From Gordonia otitidis NBRC 100426 (GTDB lineage: Bacteria > Actinomycetota > Actinomycetes > Mycobacteriales > Mycobacteriaceae): 61,846 nt of DNA. The stretch is from positions 1-61,846 of the forward strand of contig NZ_BAFB01000206.1 of the NCBI RefSeq assembly GCF_000248075.1, read 5' to 3'. Under the pieces are notes generated by a model, which saw nothing but the letters and a program-made list of their open reading frames with translations, was not told where the DNA came from and searched no databases. Shown piece by piece: positions 50,197 to 59,300 of the stretch (positions within the stretch are counted from its first letter, which is position 1; the number at the start of each line of letters is the position of its first letter). A program made the position numbers and the translations under genes.

Positions 50197-50323
50197 GGGC
50201 GGGCTCACTCCTCGCGAATGTCGGGGGTGCGGGCCCGGCGGTGCTCGGGCGGGGGTGGCCGGGGGCGGCGTGTTGACGCTACCGCACTGTCGCACAGCAG
50301 GACACGCCCGAACGCGGGATCAG

Positions 50324-50354
50324 GTGTGGAAAATGTGTGGAAGATTTTCCACAC
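50324..50354 (-). promoter_or_regulatory. Perfect inverted repeat downstream of herA
   Basis: GTGTGGAAAAT and ATTTTCCACAC with a 9-base spacer that itself begins with GTGTGGAA. It lies between the HerA-like stop (50381) and the pentapeptide gene start. It may be an operator of the pentapeptide gene or a weak terminator of herA; the AT-rich arms favour a protein-binding site. Confidence 0.5.
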
Positions 50355-50380
50355 GCACGGCCGCTACTGCGCTCACGATG

Positions 50381-52519
50381 TCAGAAGGGTGGGTCACCGT
50401 CGTCGACGGGTCCAGTGCTGGCCCACCGGCCCGCGGTGACAGCGTCGGGGCGGCCGCCGGCAGGGGTGGCTGGGGTGAACGCGGCGAGGGTGTCGGCGGC
50501 GACGCGGCGGGTGCGGGTGTCGAGGTGGCCGGTGTGGGCGGCGCTGACCGCGTCGCCGGCAGTGGGCCGTGCCGGTAGCGCGGTCAGTGGGCCGCCGGTG
50601 TCACCGGCCGGCAGGCAGTGCAGGAATCGGGCGCGCAGCGCGGTGAGCCAGGAGGTGTTGGCGGCCAACCAGTCTCGCGGATCGGTGAACGCCTCGAGGA
50701 ACACCGGGTTGGCGCCGAACGACAGACCGGTCACCCCACCGCCGAGGCAGGTGAACACATACCGTCCGGTGGCTTCCGGTGGTGGGGTGGCGCGGTAGAG
50801 CGCCACGTGCGCCTCGGACATGCGGTTGCTCAGCCGGGTCAGGTCGGCGTTGTCGTGCAGGCCGTAGCCGGCGAAGATCACCGACATCTGCCGCCACACG
50901 TCGTCGCGGATGGAGGTGGCCGACTGGGTGATTGCGCAGATCCCGATGCCGAATTTGCGCACGTCGCGAGCACTGGCAGCGAACTCGTTACTCAAGGCGG
51001 CGATCGCTTCCGGCTGGGTTCGTGGGTCGGGTGGCCCGATCCACGCCCATGCTTCGTCGATGACCCAGTTGACGTCGAGGAGTCGTCCCTTCTTGAACTC
51101 GGCTTGCCCGACACGTTTGGTGGTGGCGACGAGTTGACGCATGATGCGCGCTTTGAGGCTGGGGTCGTCGAGGATGTCGGCGGCGCGGTCGCTGGTGTCA
51201 CCGGCTGATAGGTCGAGGATGAGGAGGGGTGCTGGTCTGTCGTCGGCGGGGCGTACTGCGTCGGCGATCAGTCCCCATGCGCTGCGTCTGCGGTATTCGT
51301 CGCCCAGTGTTTCTGGGGTTGCGCCGTTGGCGATTTCACGGAGACCGGCGGGGTTGTACAGTCCCCACAGTTGGTGGAGGGTGCCGAAGGTTTCGAGGAG
51401 TTCCTGGAAGCGGTCGGTGCCGTCGTCGTCGAGGGCGCCGAAGGGCAGTCGGTTGAGTGTGTCTGCTGCTATGGGGTCCCCGTTGGGGCTTTCGGTGGGT
51501 CTGTGCAGTGTTGCTGCTACTCGAGCTTGTTGATCTTTGCCTGCGTAGACGGTTCCGGTGGGCAGGATGTCGTACAGCTGTTGCAGCAGGTAGCGCATCA
51601 GTGTCGCCGAGTCTGCTTCGGTCCAATCGGTTGTGCCGCAGGCGGAGTGGAGGTCGCGTTCGCGGTTGAGTGCGCTGGTCAGGACTTCGCGTGCTGCGGC
51701 GATGTTGTCGTCGGCGCCAGCGCCGAATGCGAGGCGCCGAAAGAATCCTGATTCTTGTAGGAGCTGCAGGAAAAGGGGTGCGTCTTTTTGTAGGCGGAGG
51801 GATTCGGATATGCGTGCGACGGTTACTTTTCGTCCTAGTGCGGCTGCCACTCCTTGCAGCGAAATAGGTAGTCCATGCTCCCCACTGAATTGGCTCTGTG
51901 GATCGAAAACGAGTTGTGCCATATGGGGGTGACGCATCATTGTTGCGATGAAATACGTTGCGTAGCTGGTCTTCCCGCTGCCAGTAGCACCAATTACCCC
52001 GGAATGTCTCGCCCCGCGCGGGCCTGAATAATCATCGAGAGTAATTGGGATGAGAACGTCGTCCGCACCGCGTAGATATCCAACATATCCGGACGTGTCC
52101 GCAATATCAACCATCAACTCATTGGCGAGCTCCTGGTCGAGAACTTTGACGCGGGTGCCGGTGGCCGGCGAGTTCGATAATGTCGATGACCACCGCCGCC
52201 AAGCGCCCTCCCTGCCACGGAACACCGCCTCCACCTTCACCACGACTCGGCGGGTGTCCTGATCGTGGCGGGTGACTTCGTCGACGCCAGCCGCAATGTG
52301 CGAGGCGAGCGCGCTTCGCGGGTCGGCGAGTGTGTTGACGGTCTCGATCGTGGTGATGGTGCCCAGGCACACCTCGCTGTCGCCGCCGTCGAACGGCACG
52401 CGCACCGCCAGCACCGCACCCAGCAGCGGACGCGTGCGGGCGGAATGATGAAGGATGAGTTCCAGCCGATCGCACGATGAAGGCGACGAAACAGTCGCCA
52501 CGTCAGCACCTGATGTCAT
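50381..52519 (-). CDS. HerA-like hexameric DNA-translocating ATPase with SSB-like tail
   Basis: A 712-residue protein of the HerA/FtsK ATPase superfamily. A beta-rich N-terminal domain (about 20-165) resembles the HAS barrel. The motor has Walker A GATGSGKT (177-184), Walker B VNWVIDEAWAWI, CAITQSATSIRDDV and a late arginine segment. The last residues VDDGDPPF resemble the acidic SSB tip (DEPPF on this element's SSB). HerA pumps DNA and loads the NurA nuclease in archaea, and is used in bacterial defence systems. The start is ATG 52519. The -10-like TACGCT 7 bases before it suggests a leaderless mRNA. A NurA-like gene lies 2.6 kb away. Confidence 0.85.
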   Translation of the reverse strand: MTSGADVATVSSPSSCDRLELILHHSARTRPLLGAVLAVRVPFDGGDSEVCLGTITTIETVNTLADPRSALASHIAAGVDEVTRHDQDTRRVVVKVEAVFRGREGAWRRWSSTLSNSPATGTRVKVLDQELANELMVDIADTSGYVGYLRGADDVLIPITLDDYSGPRGARHSGVIGATGSGKTSYATYFIATMMRHPHMAQLVFDPQSQFSGEHGLPISLQGVAAALGRKVTVARISESLRLQKDAPLFLQLLQESGFFRRLAFGAGADDNIAAAREVLTSALNRERDLHSACGTTDWTEADSATLMRYLLQQLYDILPTGTVYAGKDQQARVAATLHRPTESPNGDPIAADTLNRLPFGALDDDGTDRFQELLETFGTLHQLWGLYNPAGLREIANGATPETLGDEYRRRSAWGLIADAVRPADDRPAPLLILDLSAGDTSDRAADILDDPSLKARIMRQLVATTKRVGQAEFKKGRLLDVNWVIDEAWAWIGPPDPRTQPEAIAALSNEFAASARDVRKFGIGICAITQSATSIRDDVWRQMSVIFAGYGLHDNADLTRLSNRMSEAHVALYRATPPPEATGRYVFTCLGGGVTGLSFGANPVFLEAFTDPRDWLAANTSWLTALRARFLHCLPAGDTGGPLTALPARPTAGDAVSAAHTGHLDTRTRRVAADTLAAFTPATPAGGRPDAVTAGRWASTGPVDDGDPPF

Positions 52520-52637
52520 GGAGGCCAGCGTAGGAACGTCGTTTGCGGGTTGCGGAACTCCGCTGTTGCCGCACAGCCACATTCGTCGCAGACGACGCGC
52601 GCAACGCCGCAAAGTACCAGGTGACCGGGCGGAGCTG

Positions 52638-52664
52638 TAACCTGATAGCACATACATCGAAGCC
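52638..52664 (+). promoter_or_regulatory. Promoter with ACATCGAAGCC leader element, QPGMP protein gene
   Basis: TAACCT (52638-52643), ten bases, then ACATCGAAGCC (52654-52664), followed by ACAACACT as at 45373. A TGCCGCAC(A) copy lies at 52567-52575. The coding start is at 52724. Confidence 0.62.
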
Positions 52665-52723
52665 ACAACACTGCCCACGCCATATCGCGGCCGCAGGCAG
52701 AAGGAGAAAAGAGGACCCCGGCT

Positions 52724-53974
52724 ATGAACACTCAGCAGCGCCGCATCGCGGCAGCAGCGGCGTCGTTCGGCGCCGCAGTCGGAATGTTCGGTGGAGCTGG
52801 TCACGCGTTCGCTGACGACCCTGCAGTCGTCGGCGAGGCGCAAAGTCAGGCCAACTCGCCGCAGAGCGCGCAACCGGGCATGCCGACATCCACAGGACAG
52901 GACGCTGGCGCAGCCAGCCAAGATGCTGGTTCAGCACAACCGGGCATGCCCACATCTGATGCTCAGCCGCAAGCCGGAGCCGAGTCCGCCCCCGCCGCCA
53001 CCGATTCGACCGCGCAGCCCCAAGCATCGCAGCCAGGCATGCCCGAGTCGTCGACGCCGCAACCAGCACCAACCGAGGCGCCTCCGGCAACAAACTATGA
53101 CAGCCCCGCCCCGTCGCCGAGCGCACCTCAGTCGTCCACGCCGTCGCAGCCCACCACCGTGACACCGTCGGCACCGACCAGCAGCCCCGACACATCGGCG
53201 TCTACCCCGTCGCCGTCGACGAGCTCGACACCGCAATCAGCGGACGTGGCGCCCGCCGCGTACACATCACCAGCACCTGACTCGTCGGGCACCAGTTCCC
53301 CGATCGACACCCAGCCAGGAATGCCCGCGGTGGCCGTGACGCCTCCCTCCCCAGCAACACCCGCACCCGCACCGGCACCGCCGACGTTCGAAAGCTCTCT
53401 GCAAGACACGCAACGCCCGGACTTCCCGCGGGTCGAGGCACCACCGAAGGGCACCGATCATGTGGTCGCCGCCCACGAACAGGATCTGCCCGGCGGACAG
53501 CATGTCAACATCCCGCAGCACGCAATCCCCAACGTCACCTACGACAGCACACCCATCACCGACGGCAACACCGTTGTCGGATCATCAGATCAGGGAACCG
53601 TCGGATCCAATGTGTCCGTGTCGACGAGTACACGCGTCGACGACGGTTCGGCGACGACCGCCGGTGTCGCCGATGTGGGCGCCGACAAGGTGGGGATGGC
53701 GCAGGACGCCGACACCTCCGGCAACTACCAGGGCGCAGCAGCAACCAGCGGGACGGGCGCCGGCTACGGCAACGCCTACGCGTCGAACACTCCACTGCCC
53801 ACTAACAACGGCTCCGATGCGAGTGTTTCCGGACAGTGGTCAGCGCCGGACGGATCGGCATCAGTGCACGTGGAAGGCAACGCCAGTTTCCGCAGCATGC
53901 AGCTGCCGTCACTGACCGGCGGAGTGAAGGTCAGCACACCGTGGGGCAACTTCCAAACCCCACCTATGCCGTAG
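52724..53974 (+). CDS. Secreted Pro/Ser/Thr-rich protein with QPGMP repeats
   Basis: A 416-residue protein. A Sec signal peptide ends near AHAFA-DD (about 31). Residues about 45-210 are low-complexity Pro, Ser, Thr and Gln and contain QPGMP four times, each followed by a similar acidic/Ser stretch. The C-terminal 200 residues are Gly/Ser/Thr-rich with beta character and no Cys. The ATG at 52724 has AAGAGG upstream. Likely exported to the cell surface as a flexible stalk or adhesin-like protein, possibly in mating contact (inference). Confidence 0.72.
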   Translation: MNTQQRRIAAAAASFGAAVGMFGGAGHAFADDPAVVGEAQSQANSPQSAQPGMPTSTGQDAGAASQDAGSAQPGMPTSDAQPQAGAESAPAATDSTAQPQASQPGMPESSTPQPAPTEAPPATNYDSPAPSPSAPQSSTPSQPTTVTPSAPTSSPDTSASTPSPSTSSTPQSADVAPAAYTSPAPDSSGTSSPIDTQPGMPAVAVTPPSPATPAPAPAPPTFESSLQDTQRPDFPRVEAPPKGTDHVVAAHEQDLPGGQHVNIPQHAIPNVTYDSTPITDGNTVVGSSDQGTVGSNVSVSTSTRVDDGSATTAGVADVGADKVGMAQDADTSGNYQGAAATSGTGAGYGNAYASNTPLPTNNGSDASVSGQWSAPDGSASVHVEGNASFRSMQLPSLTGGVKVSTPWGNFQTPPMP

Positions 53975-54054
53975 CTCCGCGCAGCGGGCCGCCGAAACCT
54001 GCCCGATAGCATCACGCTCCGACTAGCTGATTACGGCTGCTAAGAGGTGCATTC

Positions 54055-55146
54055 ATGGCTGACACTATCCACACCGACATCGACGACTTCGACGATTTCG
54101 ATACACCGCAGACTGTGTCGGCCCCCCAGCCTGTGGCAGCTACTGAGCGTGCAGTGCGCGCACACACCGGTCCCGTCATGCGAGCGGGTGGCGAGATCAC
54201 CGACGACGGTGTGCAGTTCGGTGCCGACCCCGACTTCGTAGTTGAAGCCGACCGACGTTCCGGAGCGACGTTCGACATCCCGGCCGCCGACGACATCCTC
54301 GACGTGCGGCGGCAACAGCGCACCCGGGGGCGTGGTGGGCGTGGCGCAGTCAACCCCGACGACACCGCACAGCCTGCAGATGACGTCTCCGCCGACCGTG
54401 GCAGCGAAACAGGTGGTGAGGCTGGGCCGCTGAGCCGTGAGCAGCAACGCCAGCAGAAACAGGCCGACCGTGAACGCCGCAAAGCTGAACGTGAGCAGCG
54501 CGTGCAGGATCGTCGAGCAGAACGGGATCGGCAGCGCGAGACGGCCGCGAGCGCGAAGGCCGACGCACGTGAACGCGCACCCCACCGACAACGGCCACGC
54601 CGGGCTCTGCTGGCTGGTGCGTCCGCCGCGGCCCTCGCCGCCGCTGCCGTCGGCGTTGGCGGGTACCTGTTTCTTCATAAGTCGAGCGACACCCCCGCCG
54701 ACGTCCCGCCGCAGACGACGACGGCGGCGGCGCAGCCGAAGGCCGCGCAGTTCGCGGCAGGAGACGCCTGCCGGCCAGGGAATGCTGACGGTGCAACGGT
54801 TCTCGACAGCACGTCGTCAACCGATCGCAGCACACCGCAGTCAACGATCAGCGCGCTCGAGCACGCCTACTATGCGCAGCGCAGTGGAAGTGCAGTCGCC
54901 GCAGTATGGGCGAAAAACACTGCAGGAGTGAATGCTGCCGCCATCCAGATGGGTATCGACCAGCATTTCGCTAATCGCCAGTCCGCGTACTGCGTGCAGG
55001 TCACTCCGACATCGAAACCCGACACGTTCACCGTTCAGACGATCGAGTCAGACGGCGTCAACGAGCAGCGCGGTAAGCAGGAAGTCACGGTGCGCAACAA
55101 CAACGGCACCTACGAGATCGTGGGGCTGCGCAACCTGGCGAGCTAG
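54055..55146 (+). CDS. Type II membrane protein with DUF8176-like exported domain
   Basis: A 363-residue protein. A long charged cytosolic region (1-180) contains basic and acidic runs (DRERRKAEREQRVQDRRAE) of coiled-coil type. One transmembrane helix follows (about 184-203, LLAGASAAALAAAAVGVGGYL). The exported domain has two Cys (ACRP and SAYCVQVTP) and ALEHAYYAQRSG, similar in pattern to DUF8176 of actinobacteria. Topology resembles assembly proteins of surface secretion or conjugation systems. The ATG at 54055 has AGAGGTG. It ends 4 bases inside the end of the convergent NurA-like gene. Confidence 0.7.
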   Translation: MADTIHTDIDDFDDFDTPQTVSAPQPVAATERAVRAHTGPVMRAGGEITDDGVQFGADPDFVVEADRRSGATFDIPAADDILDVRRQQRTRGRGGRGAVNPDDTAQPADDVSADRGSETGGEAGPLSREQQRQQKQADRERRKAEREQRVQDRRAERDRQRETAASAKADARERAPHRQRPRRALLAGASAAALAAAAVGVGGYLFLHKSSDTPADVPPQTTTAAAQPKAAQFAAGDACRPGNADGATVLDSTSSTDRSTPQSTISALEHAYYAQRSGSAVAAVWAKNTAGVNAAAIQMGIDQHFANRQSAYCVQVTPTSKPDTFTVQTIESDGVNEQRGKQEVTVRNNNGTYEIVGLRNLAS

Positions 55147-56207
55147 GTGCGGTAGCCGCGCACCGCATCGGGGCGGCGTTCGCCGAATGATGCGGCCACA
55201 GTTGCCCGCAAGTTCATATCTACTACAGCGACAAGACGTTTCGCTCGATGGTCAGCTTCCCACTGATGTCTGGGTTCGAGCATCACCGGGCCACGACACA
55301 GTCGATCGACGGTAGTTGCCATCGCTGCTGCACGTTCGTGCGGAACGGTATCTGCATCGCACACCAACTCCACTTTGATCGGTCGGTGCAGGTGACGTGG
55401 CATCACGTAGGTGACTGACGTCGGCACCTCCCGCCACCATGTGAGGACGTCGGCAAGATCTTCCTGCAGCTGCCTCAACGCGCGATGCGGGGAGTCCGGG
55501 GTCGGTAGGACGTTGAGTTCTGGGGCCGCCCTCGGCGCCAAGAACATGCCCGGCGTCAGAAGATCGGCGACCAGCGTGCGATCACGCTGTAGCCGCAACC
55601 ATTGGGCGTCGGCGCCATCGACCAACTCAGACCATTCCCGAGCGAACACCGACACTGTGTCCTGCTTCGGCAACGCGCTCACCCGCCCCTGGTAGGCGAG
55701 TTCGATGTACCCGCCGACGAGATCCACGATGTGGGCGTCCCGCAGGGTGCGCGCCCAGGCGTCGGCCGCTTCCTCCGGTACCGCAGACAGGCTCGCCGCC
55801 AACGCGATCAGCGGTGTGCGCAGTGACCCGTCCATCCACACGTGACCCACTTGATCGGCGGTGTGCACTGCGACGAGCAACTCGGCTGCAGCCATTGCGC
55901 CGGAACGCACAGCCTCACCGTGCGAACCGGTCGGCGTCGCGGCCGCGGCCTGATGCTCGATCGACCCGTCCGAGGTGGTGGCGGCAACAGCTACCCACAG
56001 CAGCGTGTCAGTTTGCGAGGAAATGACGGCGCCATCAACACACACCGCGGCAGGACGATCAGACGCCGCCACAGCCGTTTCGGTGGGGACTAGATGAAAC
56101 CCGTTGGTGGCGCGCAAGTTGTCACGAATGCGCTCGATGATTGGTTCGCGCTCAACGGATTCACCCAAAAGGCACTCCGCGATCGCAACAGTCGACGAGA
56201 AATGCAC
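55143..56207 (-). CDS. NurA-like nuclease
   Basis: A 354-residue protein with NurA-type features: AAVCVDGAVIS with the first acidic residue at D58, VWMDGSLR with a second at D126, ALPKQDTVS with K181, and a late GPVMLEPRHQWEADHRAK region. NurA enzymes are RNase H-fold nucleases that resect DNA ends with HerA. The GTG start at 56207 follows GAAGGGA. A HerA-like ATPase gene lies at 50381-52519 on the same strand, separated by two plus-strand genes, so they may form a complex. The assignment rests on motif pattern and needs confirmation. Confidence 0.62.
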   Translation of the reverse strand: MHFSSTVAIAECLLGESVEREPIIERIRDNLRATNGFHLVPTETAVAASDRPAAVCVDGAVISSQTDTLLWVAVAATTSDGSIEHQAAAATPTGSHGEAVRSGAMAAAELLVAVHTADQVGHVWMDGSLRTPLIALAASLSAVPEEAADAWARTLRDAHIVDLVGGYIELAYQGRVSALPKQDTVSVFAREWSELVDGADAQWLRLQRDRTLVADLLTPGMFLAPRAAPELNVLPTPDSPHRALRQLQEDLADVLTWWREVPTSVTYVMPRHLHRPIKVELVCDADTVPHERAAAMATTVDRLCRGPVMLEPRHQWEADHRAKRLVAVVDMNLRATVAASFGERRPDAVRGYRT

Positions 56208-56310
56208 ACCAATTCCCTTCTGCTCCGGCCATTTCTATGGACCGTAGCCGCCGCATTTATGCTGGTGCGGCGTTCGATTCGATGTCGTCGGCGCTGCAAC
56301 ACCCCAGTGT

Positions 56311-56338
56311 TACTCTTGCGGCTATATACATCGAAGCC
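56311..56338 (+). promoter_or_regulatory. Promoter with ACATCGAAGCC leader element, cutinase-like gene
   Basis: TACTCT (56311-56316), eleven bases, then ACATCGAAGCC (56328-56338), then GAGGGG and the ATG at 56356. AACAC/GTGTT flanks the -10 as a short inverted repeat. Confidence 0.62.
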
Positions 56339-56355
56339 ACTGAGGGGATTGCGTC

Positions 56356-59300
56356 ATGCGATCATTGCATCGGTTCCGTCTTGCCGGCGCAGCCGCCGCC
56401 ACAGCCATAGCTGTCACAGCGCCGATAGCTGCCGCGCCCGCACACGCGGCGCCCGCACCAACGCTTCCCGCGCTGCCAGCGCCGCTGAATGTTCCGGGCG
56501 CCTCCAACGCTCTAAGCCAGGCATTGCAGCCTGGCGCCAACTCGAGTTTGCTCGGCGGCGGCAGCGGTGGCGGTGGCGCACTGATGGGTGCAGATGGCCG
56601 CACCAACATCAACCTGCCACTCGTCCCCCAAGGCGGTGTGCGTAAACAGTTCACGAACGCTCCCGCCGTCGAAGTGTCCACCAAACCTGGCTGTGCGCCA
56701 TTCATGCTCGTCGCCGTGCCCGGCACCTTCGAAATCAACCGTGACGATGACCCCAACAAGCCTGTCGGCCTCCTCAAGAAGCTCGTCGACCCGCTCGAGA
56801 AGGCGTTGGGTAATCGACTATCGGTGACGATGATCAACTATGACGCCGATGCAGGAGTGAACGGTGTCGGCTACAACAAGTCCGTCGACGGCGGCACCAA
56901 GAAGACGATCGCCACCATCTCCGACATCGCAAGCCGATGCGCCAACGCCAGCATCATCTTGTCCGGCTACTCGCAGGGCGCCGACGTCGCCGGCGACGCA
57001 GCAACAGCTATCGGCAACCGCCGCACCGCTGTTGATCCGCGACGTGTCGCCGCAGTCGCATTGTTCGCCGACCCGCAGCGCGCCGACAACAGCAACGTGA
57101 TCGCCGGAACCAACCAGTCACGCCCCGACATTCCAGCCGTGCTGCAAAACGCCATCGGACAGGCCGCCAGCGATCCGTCGTTTGCTCAACTCCAGCTGCA
57201 ACTGACCAACGGTGTGCAGTCGCTGCTCACCCAAACTGGGCTGGCCGGCGGCACCGCAGCCGTAGGCTCGACGACCACCGCGGGCGCGGCGGGATCGACC
57301 AGCACCCCCAACGCGGGACAGGCCGGTGCGGGAGCAGCAGCAACCAGCACACCGCAGGCAGAATCGTCGACGCCGCCCGAAAGCTCTGTACCTCTCGACG
57401 CCCCAACAGCAACCAGCGATGCTCCCTCAGCTGGTGACGCTGCCACCCCCAGTGCGGGGATGGCAGGCGCAGCAGCACACGGCGATATGCATGTGCAGCT
57501 CGCCGAGTACTCGGTGCCCGCAGGCCGTGCACCGCTGAGCAGCGACGGCGACAGCCTGCGCCCCTACAAGAATCCGTGGCCGACGGATGTATCCATTCCA
57601 CAGGCGGGCACCGGCAACAGTTCAACACCGGGAACCAAACCGCTGACCATCGTCTCGCCCGACGGTGAAGTGAAACTGGTGTCGGCTCTTACCGACGACG
57701 AACGCAACAAGTACGCGTCGGCCGGATGGTTGTGGAATCGCACCGATCAACAGAAAGATCAGCGCCGCAAAGTCATTCAGGACCTGTATCTGCTCAACTC
57801 GCCTGAATGCTCAGGCAAGACACTGCAGGCCTGCCAAGACACGTACGTTGATGCCCGCAGCGGCCAAACTCATTCCGAACTGCTGGTGCCGTCCTCTCAG
57901 CTTGTCGCCGCACGCGACAAGGCAGCCGCAGCCGCCGACAACGGGTTGGTGCCGGCAGGCGCCTACGACCAGATCCAGCACTGCCTGACGTTGAACGCTG
58001 ACGCCTGCCGCGACTACTTCGCCACCCAGATCGGCGCCCCACCGGCACCGGCACCGGCAGCCGGTAACGCCACCTCATACAGCGGTCTAGTCGCCTCCGG
58101 TGGCACCTCGTTCGCCAACCTTGATGCGAAGACGAAGGAAACCCTTTCCCGCGCCCAGTTCTTCACCGAGAACGGCACCAACACGCCGGTCGTGCAACTC
58201 GCTCTGCGTAATCAGGGAAAGAAGCTATCCAACAACGACTCACGCACCACGTCGGCCGCCGCCTGCCAGAACGTCACCACCGACCAGCTTGGGTGGGACT
58301 ATCAACTTCCCGACGGCAGCGGCAAGGGTTGGAAGTACGCGACGTCCGGGGACAGTTCCAACGAATGGTTGACCCATGTGTGGTGGCGCGCCACCTACGG
58401 AGAAAAGGGCAAACGTCTGATCGATCTGAGTGACGACGACCTCCTCAAGCATGGCAACTCCCCTGACTGTGCCGGGTGGATTGGATTGACCGCCAAGGCA
58501 TTCCTCGACAAGTACAAGCAGCATCAGATCGTCTACAACGACGACAAGTTCGTTGCACCCAACGAGACGGGCACCGCAGCCGCCAATCCGGCCGCGCGCA
58601 AAGACCTGGCACGCAACCTGTACCTGTACGGCGGGTGTGGCCCGTTCGACGCCACCGATGCAATCACCAAGGACGCACCGAACGGGCCCTGGACGTTGGG
58701 AGCGTGCGTCAACGAGGTGACTGGGCGCACCAGTTCCCTCGGCAAGCGCAGCGACCAGCAGATCGGGCAGCTTGTCCTCAAAGCGAAGACGAAGTATCAG
58801 CAAAGCCGCCCCGACTGGACGAACGCAGTCCTCACTCGAGGTGACCTCGGCTTCGACAGCAACAATGCTGCACCTGCCGCCGGCGGCGCACTGTCGCCGG
58901 ATCGTCGTGACGCAGCCTTCGGTTGCGATCAGCTACCCGCCCGTCTGTGCTCGGTGTTCAAAACATCGATCAACGGACCCAAGGACGCACCCTCCGGGGT
59001 GACGTCAATGGTGCTGCCGCACTTCCCCGATGGTGGTGACGGCAAACTCACCGCACCCGACGGGCCGTCAGAACGCGCGAAAAATGTTCCCGCTGAACAG
59101 GCTGCACAAAAGTACGGGGAGGGCTGGCGGTGGCTAACCCCAGAAGTTGATGCTGCGGTGACACGACTAGACGCCGCAGCCGAACAGCTGACCACCCTCA
59201 CCCCTGCCGATCAGAACGCGGTGCCCGGTGTCACGACGTTGATCAAGAAGTCGACACCCTCGTCGGAGGCAGGTACCTCGCGTGACGGCGAAGCGGGCGC

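Noticed and set aside
48878..50439. Two overlapping plus-strand open frames with many regular repeats
   Set aside because: They are antisense shadows of the pentapeptide-repeat gene. The repeats come from its 33-base units.
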